Source: a bacterium
GTDB taxonomy: Bacteria; SAR324; XYD2-FULL-50-16
Length of the DNA stretch: 64,000 nt
NCBI GenBank assembly: GCA_018829445.1
Contig: JAHJTV010000092.1
Span: forward strand, 43,502-107,501
Direction of reading: 5' to 3'
Shown here in pieces: positions 8,666 through 18,601 of the stretch (the stretch's first letter is position 1; every line of letters starts with the position of its first letter). The notes beneath the pieces are model-generated. The model was not told where the DNA came from. It searched no databases and was given only the letters and a program-made list of their open reading frames with translations. The position numbers and the translations under genes were made by a program.

Positions 8666-9691
8666 TCATGTGTCGGCACCAGTCATCAATGGCACCTTTT
8701 TCCCTTCGTACAATTTGAGGCATGAAGCAAACCTTCCTGAAAAAACTTCTTTGAGAGTGGGTTCGGTTATGCGACATGATTCATCAGCCACCGGACAGCG
8801 GGGGTGAAAATGGCACCCTGACGGCGGATTGATCGGGCTGGGAACTTCTCCAGACAGAATAATCTGCTGCGATTTTTTGTCCGGGTCCGGTTGCGGAGTT
8901 GCGCTCAAAAGTGTTTGAGAATAGGGATGCAATGGTTCCTTAAAAAAAATGTTTTTTTCAGCTTTCTCAACGGTTTTTCCCAGGTACATCACCAATATTT
9001 CGTCACTGATGTGTCTGACGACACTCAAGTCGTGACTGATGAAAATATAGGTTAAATCCAGTCTTTCCTGCAATTCTTTAAGCAGGTTCAGAATTTGAGA
9101 CTGTACCGAAACATCCAGGGCGGAAACGGCTTCATCGCAAATCACAACCTGCGGATGGAAAATCAGGGCTCTGGCAATGTCAATTCGCTGACGCTGTCCT
9201 CCGGAAAACTCATGTGGGAACTTATAGAAGCTGCGTTTTGAAAGCCCCACAATCTCCAGCATCTCCTCTACCCGCTCTTTCCGTTTTTTGGCAGAGCTTT
9301 CACCATGAATGAGAAGGGGTTCGGCAATGATATTGCCAACGCGCATTCTCGGATTAAGAGAGGCGTAGGAATCCTGAAAAATCATCTGCATGTTTTTGCG
9401 GAAATTTTTTAGGGTCTTTCCCCTGATACCGGCGATATCTCGACCATTAATATTGATCTGACCGCCATCGATTTCGATAAGATGCATCAGCAAACGAGCC
9501 AACGTGCTTTTACCGCAACCCGATTCACCAACTATGCCGAGGGTTTTCCCCATTTCAAGACTGAAACTGATGCCATCCACCGCTTTTACATAGCGGAGTT
9601 TTGAAAGAAAGCCCTTTCTCAGTTTAAACCACTTGCGAAGATCCTTCACTTCCAGGAGCGGGGTATTGTCTTGACTATCATATAAACTCAT
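8666..9691 (-). CDS. Oligopeptide ABC transporter ATPase (OppF/DppF type), system 1
   Basis: ATPase of a peptide importer, 341 residues from the ATG at 9691, which overlaps the upstream OppD stop in an ATGA; a longer TTG-start form to 9727 is less likely. Walker A GESGCGKSTLAR, Q-loop MIFQDSYASLNPR, signature FSGGQRQRIDIARAL, Walker B VVICDEAVSALD and the H-loop FISHDLSVV are intact. The C-terminal oligopeptide extension has the HPRCPVADESC Cys motif typical of OppF/DppF. It pairs with the OppD-type ATPase to power the DppB/DppC channel of the same operon. Confidence 0.95.
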   Translation of the reverse strand: MSLYDSQDNTPLLEVKDLRKWFKLRKGFLSKLRYVKAVDGISFSLEMGKTLGIVGESGCGKSTLARLLMHLIEIDGGQININGRDIAGIRGKTLKNFRKNMQMIFQDSYASLNPRMRVGNIIAEPLLIHGESSAKKRKERVEEMLEIVGLSKRSFYKFPHEFSGGQRQRIDIARALIFHPQVVICDEAVSALDVSVQSQILNLLKELQERLDLTYIFISHDLSVVRHISDEILVMYLGKTVEKAEKNIFFKEPLHPYSQTLLSATPQPDPDKKSQQIILSGEVPSPINPPSGCHFHPRCPVADESCRITEPTLKEVFSGRFASCLKLYEGKKVPLMTGADT

Positions 9692-10686
9692 ATCAGTTCT
9701 CGCTCCTTTTTTTCCTGGTACAGCCAACAGGATACACCATGGGATGCTTCTTTATAAAATATCGGCGGTTTTTTATTCCGGCAAATGTCCATGGCGCTAT
9801 CACACCTGGGATTAAAACGGCAGCCATTCGGCATATTTTGCAGCGAGGGTACCCGCCCTTTAATAGTTGGCAACTGTTGGGGTATTTCTCCGTCTATCAG
9901 TGGTATTGAGGAGATCAATCCCTTGGTATAAGGATGCAAGGGATTCTTGAAGATTGCTTTCACAGGAGCAGTTTCAACAATCTGACCGGCATACATGACA
10001 ACAACACGGTCGCACACGTTGGCCACCACTCCCAGGTCATGGGTGATAAACATCACGGCCATGTTGCGTTTTTCCCGCAGGTCGGAGATCAGTTTCAGAA
10101 TCTGGGCCTGGATGGTTACGTCCAGAGCTGTTGTCGGTTCATCCGCTATCAGCAGTTTCGGTTGGCATACCAGTGCCATTGCAATCATAACCCGTTGACG
10201 CATACCACCCGACATATTGTGGGGGTGCTGTTTTAATCTACTGGTCGGCGACGGAATCCCCACCTCTTCCAGGGTGCTGACTGCCAGATCATAGGCTTCG
10301 GCTTTCCCCATATTACGATGGAGTTTGATCGCCTCAATCAGTTGATTTCCAATGGTAAAAACAGGGTTCAGCGAGATCATCGGTTCCTGAAATATCATCG
10401 ATATCTCATCACCACGCAACTTTCTGATTGCTCTTTGCTTCAGTTTCAGCAGATTCCGATTCTCAAAAAAGATGTTACCGGAACTGATCTTCAGGTTTCC
10501 CTCCAGAAGCTGCATAATAGCCAGGGCGGTCAGACTCTTTCCACATCCCGATTCACCGACAACGCCCAGGCTTTCCCCATGATGAATTTGTAGGGAAACA
10601 TCGTTCAAAGCTTCGGTTACGCCCTCATCCAGTCGTACTTCCAGGCACAGATTCTCAATTTTTAATAATGGATTCGTCTCAATCAT
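9688..10686 (-). CDS. Oligopeptide ABC transporter ATPase (OppD/DppD type), system 1
   Basis: 332 residues. Walker A GESGCGKSLTAL, Q-loop MIFQEPMISLNPVF, signature MSGGMRQRVMIAMAL, Walker B LLIADEPTTALD, H-loop FITHDLGVVA, and the C-terminal NPRCDSAMDIC Cys motif of the peptide/nickel subfamily. It overlaps both neighbours by 4 bp (ATGA type), implying translational coupling. It hydrolyses ATP at the cytoplasmic face of the peptide importer. Confidence 0.95.
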   Translation of the reverse strand: MIETNPLLKIENLCLEVRLDEGVTEALNDVSLQIHHGESLGVVGESGCGKSLTALAIMQLLEGNLKISSGNIFFENRNLLKLKQRAIRKLRGDEISMIFQEPMISLNPVFTIGNQLIEAIKLHRNMGKAEAYDLAVSTLEEVGIPSPTSRLKQHPHNMSGGMRQRVMIAMALVCQPKLLIADEPTTALDVTIQAQILKLISDLREKRNMAVMFITHDLGVVANVCDRVVVMYAGQIVETAPVKAIFKNPLHPYTKGLISSIPLIDGEIPQQLPTIKGRVPSLQNMPNGCRFNPRCDSAMDICRNKKPPIFYKEASHGVSCWLYQEKKERELI

Positions 10687-11543
10687 GACCCTTTCCTCTT
10701 AAGCCTGGGATCCAGCACGTCTCTCAAACCGTCCCCAATTGAGTTCAAGGCCAACACGCACAACGAAATAGCAACACCGGAAAAAAAACTTATCCAGGGG
10801 GCCCGTCGCAAAAAAACCTTACCTGAACTGATCACATTTCCCCAACTGGGGATTTCGGGAGGCATCCCAACACCCAGAAAACTCAGGGCGGATTCAGCCA
10901 ACACCACGTAGGCAAAGATCATGCTGCCTTGAATAATGATGGGAGCGATGCAATTTCGGGGGATGTGTACGAAAAGGATTCTGAAATTACTGGCTCCGAT
11001 TGCCCTTGCCGCTTCTATGTAAGTCTGCTCTTTCTGTACCAGGACAGCTCCACGAACAACGCGTGCCATCCTCGGGGTGTAGACGATAGTTAAGGCGATG
11101 ATAACATTGAACAGGCTCCGCCCCATTACAGCCATAATCATGATCATGAGAATCAAACCGGGAAAGGCCATTAGACCGTCCAAGATTCGCATGATAACTT
11201 CATCCAGATGCCTGAAATATCCGGATAGCAGCCCCAGAACAGTCCCAAATACTATAGTCAGAGAGACAACCCCCAAACCTACTACCAGGGAGATACGGGA
11301 ACCAAACACGACACGGGAGAAAACATCTCTCCCCATTCTGTCGGTTCCGAACCAATGCAACTCACCAGGTGCCATAAGCCTGTCTACCGGATTAATCTCC
11401 AACGGATCATACGACGCTATTTGAGACGCAAACAGCGCCATGACAATCATCACCGCAAACACGATAACTCCGAACAGGGCGGTCGGGTTTTTAATAAAAG
11501 CACGAAAAATGCGTTTTGAACCCGATTGTTCTTTTTCACTCAT
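10683..11543 (-). CDS. Peptide ABC transporter permease (DppC type), system 1
   Basis: 286-residue inner-membrane permease. It begins with a cytoplasmic stretch and a first membrane helix at about 20-45, then the HWFGTDRMGRDVFSR motif typical of DppC/OppC, then five further helices. The EAA loop that docks on the ATPases is visible as YIEAARAIGASNFRILFVHI. It overlaps the downstream ATPase gene by 4 bp and follows the DppB gene by 2 bp. Confidence 0.95.
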   Translation of the reverse strand: MSEKEQSGSKRIFRAFIKNPTALFGVIVFAVMIVMALFASQIASYDPLEINPVDRLMAPGELHWFGTDRMGRDVFSRVVFGSRISLVVGLGVVSLTIVFGTVLGLLSGYFRHLDEVIMRILDGLMAFPGLILMIMIMAVMGRSLFNVIIALTIVYTPRMARVVRGAVLVQKEQTYIEAARAIGASNFRILFVHIPRNCIAPIIIQGSMIFAYVVLAESALSFLGVGMPPEIPSWGNVISSGKVFLRRAPWISFFSGVAISLCVLALNSIGDGLRDVLDPRLKRKGS

Positions 11544-11545
11544 AA

Positions 11546-12490
11546 TTAATATTCAAGTCTGGGATCGATGACTGTATAAATTACATCCACAATCAGATTA
11601 ACAAGAGTCCAGGCTATCGCTATGTAAAGCACAACGCCTTCGATAACCGGGTAATCCCGGGTGAATACCGATTTAATCAGCAGCCTTCCCACTCCAGGGA
11701 TATTAAAGATTGACTCCGTGACCACAGCACCCCCCATAAGATTAGCGAATGACATCCCGATAACTGTAACGACCGGAATAATTGCGTTTCTCAGGGAATG
11801 TTTGAAAATCACCATTATTTGACCAACTCCTTTGGCTTTGGCCGTTCGGATATATTCATTGCGCAATACATCGAGCATGCAGGCCCGTGTCATTCGTGCA
11901 ATCAATGCCACCCCCCCGGCTGCCAGGGTGATAGATGGCAAAATCAGGTAGGAAAAACAGGACCAGATCCCACTGCTTAAGGGGCGATACCCTGCCGGCG
12001 GCAAAATTGGCAGCATAATTGCGAAACCCAACACCAGCATCAATCCAAACCAGAAATTGGGAACTGCCACAGCCAGCGATGTCAGCAGCATAAATCCCCG
12101 ATCAAAAATCGATTCGTGTGTTGCAGCAGCCAGTACTCCGCTGACAATTCCGATTACGGCGGACAAACTCAGGGAAAACAAGGTGAGCAAAATTGTGGCC
12201 TCAAGATGGCTGGAAATAACCTGGGGTACTGATTTTCCCTGGAAAAAAAGGGAACTCCCCAGATCTCCTCTCAAAAGTTTGCCAATCCATTCGGTGAACT
12301 GAACCCAGATGGGTTGATCCAAACCCATCTGGGCAGCCAATGCCGCAACCTCCTCATTTGTCGCTTCCGGGCCGAGCATGATGGCTGCCGGGTTGCCGGG
12401 TAGCAGATGCATGATCACAAAAATAGTGACCGCCACTACCAGCAATACCAGCGCCATTGAGAAAATACGTTTTACGAAAAACCTAAGCAA
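11546..12490 (-). CDS. Peptide ABC transporter permease (DppB type), system 1
   Basis: 314 residues, about six membrane helices. N-terminus LRFFVKRIFSMALVLLVV is typical of DppB; the HLLPGNPAAIMLG segment and EAA loop YIRTAKAKGVGQIMVIFKH identify the family. The start is a TTG at 12490, three bases after the binding-protein stop; it gives the expected N-terminus, whereas the next ATG would remove half of the first helix. Partner of the DppC permease. Confidence 0.93.
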   Translation of the reverse strand: MLRFFVKRIFSMALVLLVVAVTIFVIMHLLPGNPAAIMLGPEATNEEVAALAAQMGLDQPIWVQFTEWIGKLLRGDLGSSLFFQGKSVPQVISSHLEATILLTLFSLSLSAVIGIVSGVLAAATHESIFDRGFMLLTSLAVAVPNFWFGLMLVLGFAIMLPILPPAGYRPLSSGIWSCFSYLILPSITLAAGGVALIARMTRACMLDVLRNEYIRTAKAKGVGQIMVIFKHSLRNAIIPVVTVIGMSFANLMGGAVVTESIFNIPGVGRLLIKSVFTRDYPVIEGVVLYIAIAWTLVNLIVDVIYTVIDPRLEY

Positions 12491-12493
12491 AAT

Positions 12494-14032
12494 TTATTTC
12501 TCCATCCAGACGTTAAAGAAATATAGATAAAGCTCATTGGTATATCCCTTTACCTTTTTATTGGCGATACGAAGATTCTTATAATCACCGACTTTGATAT
12601 AAGGAACTTCGGTATAAACGAGTTCTTGGAACTGACTCAATGTTTTGAAACGAGTGTCAAAATCCTGATTACGGCTGAAATCATCAAACAGTTTCTGGGC
12701 TTCGGGATTATCCCATCCTGCACCGTATTTCAGGTTCATTGCCGTTGTCAAAGAGGGATCGGCTTTTGTGGTGAATCCTGAACTAAATACACTCCACAAC
12801 TCCGGATTCTTTCGGCGGGAAAGCAAAGTAGCCCACTCCATACTCTGAAGATCAATATTGAGCCCGGCTTTTACCATATTGGATTTGGCAGCAGCTGAAA
12901 GATTATATTCCAAAGGTCCTGCCATCCAGGTGATTTTTTCCCCTTTATAACCGGCTTCTTTCAGGAGTTCCTTTGCCCGTTGGATGTTCTTCTGATTATA
13001 GAGCTCAGCTCCTGCCGTTGAATGCCAGATCTGTTCTTGCAGAGCCAGACTGGGGTCAACACGCCAGAATGCCTTATCACCATAACCCGCTGCCATACTG
13101 TTATCCACATCCATGGCTGCCAACATTGCCTGGCGAACCTTTTTGTTTTTGGTGGGTCCGAATTTGGTATTCAATACAAAAACAAACCAGGCCCTTGCCG
13201 GTGATATATAAGTCGTGATCGTATCGCCATCTTTGAGACGGTCATATTCATCCGTTGGCACAAAATCTGCTAAATCATATTCACCGCCTTCAACGCCGTT
13301 TACACGAACAGCCTCTTCTGTTACCCCATAAAACATCACCTTATCAAGATAGGGGATCTTCTTACCGGTATAACCGTCACTTTTGGTATCCAATGATTGA
13401 TAGCCGTTAAAACGGGATAGGGTTATATGATTATTGGGAAGCCACTCAACAAATTGATAAGGGCCAGTACCGATGAACTCCGATGAGGGTTGAGAAGGGA
13501 ATTTTTCACAAATCTCCACGGGATAAATGACCGGACCGCCCAGGAGCATTGCCAGCGAATTCATCAGGGTTCCCCACTTCTCTTTGAGTTGAATGACAAC
13601 GGTATATTCATCTTTGGCACTTACAGAACTCACATGTTGAAACAGGAGTTTTCCGTAGGAGGCCATCTTGCCCCACCGGTTTAGTGATGCGACCACATCC
13701 GCTGATGTCATCCCTTTTCCATTATGAAAAGTGATTCCTTTACGAAGCGGGATTGTATATGTCAGACCGTCTTTGCTTATCTCGGGCATTTGAGCCGCTA
13801 ACATGGGTTTTACATCACCCATTTTTGTGAAAGCATACAAGCCTTCGTACACGTTTCCAGCTACAAATACTGAAAGGGTTGCCCTGGTTGCGTGTATATC
13901 CAGTGTTGGTGGATCGGAATCAATGGCAACCTTAAGTATCCCTCCTATTTTTGGTGTTTCGGAAGCTGCCAGAGGCAAGGTAAAAATGGCGATAACCAGT
14001 GCCATCATCAAGGTTTTCATCTTTATACTCAT
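12494..14032 (-). CDS. Periplasmic peptide-binding protein (SBP family 5), system 1
   Basis: 512 residues. The N-terminus has a basic start, a hydrophobic core (MMALVIAIFTLPLAA) and an Ala-x-Ala-like cleavage region without a lipobox Cys, so it is a soluble periplasmic protein, as expected in a Gram-negative. Family 5 features follow: GGILKVAIDSDPPTLD, GLTYTIPLRKGITFHNG, and FIGTGPYQFVEW. An AGGAG ribosome site sits 6 bases before the ATG. It leads the A-B-C-D-F operon and decides which peptides are imported. It differs clearly in sequence from the second binding protein (15073-16602), so the two systems probably have different ligands. Confidence 0.94.
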   Translation of the reverse strand: MSIKMKTLMMALVIAIFTLPLAASETPKIGGILKVAIDSDPPTLDIHATRATLSVFVAGNVYEGLYAFTKMGDVKPMLAAQMPEISKDGLTYTIPLRKGITFHNGKGMTSADVVASLNRWGKMASYGKLLFQHVSSVSAKDEYTVVIQLKEKWGTLMNSLAMLLGGPVIYPVEICEKFPSQPSSEFIGTGPYQFVEWLPNNHITLSRFNGYQSLDTKSDGYTGKKIPYLDKVMFYGVTEEAVRVNGVEGGEYDLADFVPTDEYDRLKDGDTITTYISPARAWFVFVLNTKFGPTKNKKVRQAMLAAMDVDNSMAAGYGDKAFWRVDPSLALQEQIWHSTAGAELYNQKNIQRAKELLKEAGYKGEKITWMAGPLEYNLSAAAKSNMVKAGLNIDLQSMEWATLLSRRKNPELWSVFSSGFTTKADPSLTTAMNLKYGAGWDNPEAQKLFDDFSRNQDFDTRFKTLSQFQELVYTEVPYIKVGDYKNLRIANKKVKGYTNELYLYFFNVWMEK

Positions 14033-14078
14033 AAAATTCTCCTTTTATTTGATCATGAAATAATATTCAACACATTAA

Positions 14079-14091
14079 GGATAACTTATCC
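14079..14091. promoter_or_regulatory. Short palindrome upstream of transporter system 1
   Basis: GGATAACTTATCC is a 6-1-6 perfect inverted repeat 47 bp upstream of the system 1 binding-protein gene, in a 142-bp gap. It could be a repressor or activator site. No good sigma-70 or sigma-54 promoter was recognised next to it. Confidence 0.3.
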
Positions 14092-14174
14092 AAAGCGATT
14101 CTGAAGCGTCTGTTTCCCAGGCAGGTTAGTATTTGGAGGAACTGGTCAACCAAATGCTGATCTCCCTGGCGGCT

Positions 14175-15020
14175 TCATTTTAATTTTGGATCCAGAACAT
14201 CTCGCAATCCATCGCCCAATAAGTTAAATCCCAGCACCACAATGAAAATGGCTAGTCCCGGAAAAACGGCTTGCTCCGGAGATATTTCCATAAAACCCCG
14301 GGCTTCGTTCAACATTCTTCCCCAGGATGGTGCTGGTGGCGGAGTCCCCAGTCCCAGAAAACTCAAGGCGGCTTCTCCCAGGATGGCACCCGGCAATGTC
14401 AATGTAATCTGCACAATAAGCGGACTTAGACAATTGGGTAAAACATCCGACAAAAGAATCTGCCACCCCGGCCTGCCCAACGCTCTCGCAGCAAGAACGT
14501 ACTCCAGGTTTTTCTTCTGCAGTACGGAAGCGCGGGTTAAGCGGGCAAATCTTGGAATAGAGACGATTCCGATGGCAACAATCAGAGAAAGCAAACCCGG
14601 ACCCAATACTCCCACCAGGGCGATTGCCAGTAGAATGCCGGGGAAGGCCATTAAAGCATCCAGAAAACGCATAATGACGGTATCTGTTTTCTGACCGACA
14701 TAGCCGGCAGCAGATCCGACGACAACGCCAATGAATAAAGCAATGCCGGTAGCCATTAACCCGACCTTAAGGGATATTCGGGCACCGTAAGCCAACCGGG
14801 TCAAAGTATCACGTCCATACTGATCGGTGCCCAGCCAGTGATCGCCACTGGGCGTTGCCATGGCGTTTCGGATATCCATTTCGTTAGGGTCAAACGGTAA
14901 TACCATAGGAGGCAATATGGCGAACAGTAACACCATAACGACTAGAATCAACCCAATGACTGCCAGGTGACGGTGCCGAAATCTTCTAAAAAACCTGCTC
15001 CACTCGGCATTGATCTGCAT
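14175..15020 (-). CDS. Peptide ABC transporter permease (DppC type), system 2
   Basis: 281 residues, with the first helix at about 18-42, the HWLGTDQYGRDTLTR motif, and the EAA loop YVLAARALGRPGWQILLSDV. The sequence ends in LLGDGLRDVLDPKLK, the usual DppC terminus. It is the last gene of the D-F-B-A-C set, 52 bp after the binding-protein gene. A GGAG site precedes the ATG at 15020. Confidence 0.94.
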   Translation of the reverse strand: MQINAEWSRFFRRFRHRHLAVIGLILVVMVLLFAILPPMVLPFDPNEMDIRNAMATPSGDHWLGTDQYGRDTLTRLAYGARISLKVGLMATGIALFIGVVVGSAAGYVGQKTDTVIMRFLDALMAFPGILLAIALVGVLGPGLLSLIVAIGIVSIPRFARLTRASVLQKKNLEYVLAARALGRPGWQILLSDVLPNCLSPLIVQITLTLPGAILGEAALSFLGLGTPPPAPSWGRMLNEARGFMEISPEQAVFPGLAIFIVVLGFNLLGDGLRDVLDPKLK

Positions 15021-15072
15021 TCATTTCTCCAATTAATACAAGATTCACCGGAAAAAACCGGCGAAATCACAA

Positions 15073-16602
15073 TTACTCTTTCCAGGTGTAGGGCAGTCCG
15101 CCACCGGAAAATGCCAGATCACCCTGTTTGGTTACGGAAAAGCCCTTGACATTTTTTCGTTGGGCATGGGTCATCGGCAGGTGAAAAAGCATCAAATGGG
15201 GCACTTCTTCATCGATGATATTAAAGATTTCCTGGTAGATAGCCTTTCGTTTTGCGGGAACAACTTCAACTCTGCCTTTTGCAATCAGATCATCAACCTG
15301 TTGATTGGCGTACCCACCGGAAAAATAATTGGCAGGCCCATCCGAAGCATAAAAGCGACCGTAGCGAGCATCGGGATCTGAGTACCAACCGGCGCCTGAA
15401 ACTACCATGTCATAATTATAGTCTAACATTTTCGGTTTTAAAGAGGCCCAGTCAATGACGCCCAATTTAGCCCTGATGTTGGCTTTTTTCAATTGATTTT
15501 GGACGACTTCGGCGACAGGCAGAAATCCCGGTTTCACTTCCAGACTGACATCAATTCCATTTGGGTACCCAGCTTCGGTTAACAGTTGTTTTACTTTGGC
15601 CAGATCCTGATTAACGGGAGGATTGCCCATAAACCAAAAGGATTTTTCCGGCCAGATCTGATTCTTGACAGCACCGAAACCCCAGGTATTGGCCAGCATC
15701 AATTCTTCACGATCCAGTGCATAATTGACCGCCTGGCGGAGTTTGATATTATCGAAGGGAGGCTTGCGGGTATTAAAGATCAACATTCTCCAGGCAACTC
15801 CCGGTTCGATGGACAGGTCGAATTTTCGATCCTTCGTTTTTGACAGTTTCGGCAGCAACTTCTCCGGCACCGAATGGATGATATCGACGGCACCGGTTCG
15901 CAGGGCGGTCAGTCTAACGGCTTCATCCGGTAGCGGCTTGAATATGATTTTGTCCAGATAGGGCACACCCTTTATCCAATAAGCAGGGTTCTTTTGAACG
16001 GTTAATTGAACATTTTTGTCCCATTCCACAAAGATAAAGGGTCCGGTTCCAACAGGATGGGTAATTTTTCCATCGGCATCAACACTTTCCTTGGGAATTA
16101 TTGCGCCATAAGCCCCAGCCAGGTAAGTCAAAAAGGGACTGAAGGAGGTTTTCAGGTTGAATCGGACCGTATAATCATCCAGCACTTCTATGGAATCGAT
16201 GATCTCAAGATTTTGTCTGCGGCGGGATGCGGTTGCCGGATCAAGAATCCGCTCAAAACTGTATTTCACATCCGCGGCCTTCATCTCCCGACCGTTATGA
16301 AAAGTCACCTTTTCTTGCAGAATAAAGAGGTACTGCTTGCCATCGTCACTGATCTGCCAGGATTTGGCCAGCCAGGGAACAATATTCATGCTTTGATCGT
16401 AATTGACCAGACCTTCACACACCTGACTCAGAATCCAACCGGTTCGATCTCCCTGGATGACATGAGGGTCAACTCCGACCGTTACCGTTCCGGAAGCGAT
16501 CCCATAAATCAGTTCTCCTCCCATTTTCGGAGTTGCCATGATGAGGGTTGCCCAAAAAATCAGAAAAAACGAAATTAAAAATCGTCGTAAATAATGTGTC
16601 AT
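15073..16602 (-). CDS. Periplasmic peptide-binding protein (SBP family 5), system 2
   Basis: 509 residues from the ATG at 16602, chosen because AAAGGAGGTGAAAA stands directly before it and it begins a clear signal peptide (MTHYLRRFLISFFLIFWATL, cleavage near ATPKMGG). An upstream ATG at 16650 overlaps the DppB gene and would bury the signal. Family features: GGELIYGIASG, DDGKQYLFILQEKVTFHNG, and HPVGTGPFIFVEW. No lipobox, so periplasmic. Its position between the two permease genes is unusual for peptide operons. Confidence 0.93.
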   Translation of the reverse strand: MTHYLRRFLISFFLIFWATLIMATPKMGGELIYGIASGTVTVGVDPHVIQGDRTGWILSQVCEGLVNYDQSMNIVPWLAKSWQISDDGKQYLFILQEKVTFHNGREMKAADVKYSFERILDPATASRRRQNLEIIDSIEVLDDYTVRFNLKTSFSPFLTYLAGAYGAIIPKESVDADGKITHPVGTGPFIFVEWDKNVQLTVQKNPAYWIKGVPYLDKIIFKPLPDEAVRLTALRTGAVDIIHSVPEKLLPKLSKTKDRKFDLSIEPGVAWRMLIFNTRKPPFDNIKLRQAVNYALDREELMLANTWGFGAVKNQIWPEKSFWFMGNPPVNQDLAKVKQLLTEAGYPNGIDVSLEVKPGFLPVAEVVQNQLKKANIRAKLGVIDWASLKPKMLDYNYDMVVSGAGWYSDPDARYGRFYASDGPANYFSGGYANQQVDDLIAKGRVEVVPAKRKAIYQEIFNIIDEEVPHLMLFHLPMTHAQRKNVKGFSVTKQGDLAFSGGGLPYTWKE

Positions 16603-16642
16603 TTTTTCACCTCCTTTTATCTCTTTACTTTGGTTTGCAGTA

Positions 16643-17602
16643 TTAAACACCTTGCTTGCTCAGTTTAATGCGCGGATCAAGCAAGGTGTAGATAATATCA
16701 ACTAAAAGGTTTATCAGGACGTATACAACGGCTGCAACTAAGACGATTCCTTGAACCAGTGGGTAGTCACGTTCAAAAACCGCTTGAATAGCCAGACGGC
16801 CGATTCCCGGCCAGGCAAACACTGTTTCGGTGATGACCGCTCCTTCAAGGAGTCCTCCGATCTGTAGTCCAACCACGGTGATGGTTGGGATCAAGGAGTT
16901 CTTTAATACATGTTTCATTACTACCAATCTTCCGGTAACTCCTTTAGCTCTCGCTGTGCGAACATAATCCTGTCGCAATTCCTCAAGAACCTCTGATCTG
17001 GTAAACCGGGTCAGGCTGGCTGCCATGGCTGTTCCCAATGTAATCGCCGGCATGATCAGATGGCGGATCGCTTCCCACGGGGAGGTAAAAAATGGCATGT
17101 ATCCCATGGAGGGAAGTAGCTCCAAAAACTGGGAAAATACCAGTATCAGCATTACCCCCAACCAGAAATTGGGAATGGATATTCCCCCGAGTGAAATGCC
17201 CATGGCAAAATAATCGGCTATCGTATTTCGACGCACCGCAGCGATAATTCCCGCCGGGATACTGATCACAATCGCAACCAGGGCCGCAGACAATGCCAAA
17301 AGTATTGTAGCTGGAAAGCGAGCCAGGATCATATCTATGATCGGTTGTCGAGTGATGGCTGATTTTCCGAAATCACCTTTTAAAACATTCCCTATCCAAT
17401 AGGCATATTGAATCGGAATCGGTTTATCCAGATGCATCTGGGCGCGCAAAATCTTTTCAGCAACCGGATCGGAATATCCCTCCCCCATCATAACATCCAC
17501 GGGATCACCGGGAATCAGATGAATCAGAGAAAACACGATAACCGAGACGATTAACAGTACCGGTACCAACTGGATCAGCCTTTTCAGTATATATATCAGC
17601 AT
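16643..17602 (-). CDS. Peptide ABC transporter permease (DppB type), system 2
   Basis: 319 residues, about six helices: N-terminus MLIYILKRLIQLVPVLLIVS, HLIPGDPVDVMMGEG, and EAA loop YVRTARAKGVTGRLVVMKHV. It ends in the DIIYTLLDPRIKLS terminus normal for DppB. The gene follows the OppF gene by 18 bp in the same transcript. Confidence 0.95.
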   Translation of the reverse strand: MLIYILKRLIQLVPVLLIVSVIVFSLIHLIPGDPVDVMMGEGYSDPVAEKILRAQMHLDKPIPIQYAYWIGNVLKGDFGKSAITRQPIIDMILARFPATILLALSAALVAIVISIPAGIIAAVRRNTIADYFAMGISLGGISIPNFWLGVMLILVFSQFLELLPSMGYMPFFTSPWEAIRHLIMPAITLGTAMAASLTRFTRSEVLEELRQDYVRTARAKGVTGRLVVMKHVLKNSLIPTITVVGLQIGGLLEGAVITETVFAWPGIGRLAIQAVFERDYPLVQGIVLVAAVVYVLINLLVDIIYTLLDPRIKLSKQGV

Positions 17603-17620
17603 ATTTGATCGCTATTCGGT

Positions 17621-18601
17621 CTAATTATAATTAAAACACGCCACATAATGTTCCGACTCCACTTTGGTTAATGCTGGCATGCGGTGTTGGTTGAGATCGC
17701 ATTGGGCCGATTTGGATCGACAACGTGGCATAAAGGGACAGCTCTCCTGAAAATCAATGGAAGAAGGGATATCACCTTCAAGAACTACCCGTTTTCGTTT
17801 TTGTCCCGGGTCCGGTACAGGAATCGAAGCCAACAGCGATTGGGTATAGGGATGTTTTGGTTCTGAGAATAGTTGGCTGACAGACGCCAGTTCAACAACC
17901 CTGCCCAGGTAAACAACCGCAATCCGGTCCGATATGTGTCGTACAACACTAAGATCATGTGAGATGAAGATATAAGTCAGATTAAACTGTCGCTGCAGAG
18001 TAATCATTAGATTCAATATCTGGGCTTGAATGGAAACATCCAGCGCCGAGACTGCTTCATCGGCAATGACCAGCGCCGGGTTGAGAGCTATTGCTCTGGC
18101 AATGGCAATTCGTTGACGTTGTCCCCCGCTGAATTCGTGGGGATAGCGTACGGCGTGTTCGGGCCTCATCCCAACGACATTCAGCAGTTCCGAGACTTTT
18201 TCCTGTCGCTGTGCAGTCGTCAATAAGCCATGAATTTTAAAGGCTTCACCGATTAACCGGCCAACCGTCTTCCGTGGATTCAACGACATAAACGGATCCT
18301 GAAAGATCGGTTGCATGTCCCTTCTTACCTTTCTTAACGCCTTTCCTTTTAGCGATAAAAAATCCTGTTTGTTAAAGAAAATTTCACCGCTGGTAGGTTC
18401 ATCCAATCGTAAAATACAGCGGCCAAGTGTGCTCTTGCCGCAGCCTGATTCTCCAACCAGCCCCAGGGTTTCGCCTCTTTTGACAGATAAAGTCACCCCA
18501 TTAACAGCCCGAACTGTCTCTTTGGCTCGGCCCAGAATGGTGGAACCAACGGGGTAATGCTTGGTCAGATTCTTAATCGAAAGCAGAATATCTTCATGCA
18601 T
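17621..18601 (-). CDS. Oligopeptide ABC transporter ATPase (OppF/DppF type), system 2
   Basis: 326 residues. Walker A GESGCGKSTLGRC, Q-loop PIFQDPFMSLNPR, signature FSGGQRQRIAIARAI, Walker B LVIADEAVSALD, H-loop FISHDLSVVRH, and a C-terminal FMPRCRSKSAQC Cys motif. It overlaps the upstream OppD gene by 8 bp. Confidence 0.95.
   Translation of the reverse strand: MHEDILLSIKNLTKHYPVGSTILGRAKETVRAVNGVTLSVKRGETLGLVGESGCGKSTLGRCILRLDEPTSGEIFFNKQDFLSLKGKALRKVRRDMQPIFQDPFMSLNPRKTVGRLIGEAFKIHGLLTTAQRQEKVSELLNVVGMRPEHAVRYPHEFSGGQRQRIAIARAIALNPALVIADEAVSALDVSIQAQILNLMITLQRQFNLTYIFISHDLSVVRHISDRIAVVYLGRVVELASVSQLFSEPKHPYTQSLLASIPVPDPGQKRKRVVLEGDIPSSIDFQESCPFMPRCRSKSAQCDLNQHRMPALTKVESEHYVACFNYN

Noticed and set aside
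8496..8777. 93-codon minus-strand frame across the intergenic repeat
   Set aside because: It is out of frame with the OppF gene it overlaps and is built from repeat sequence.
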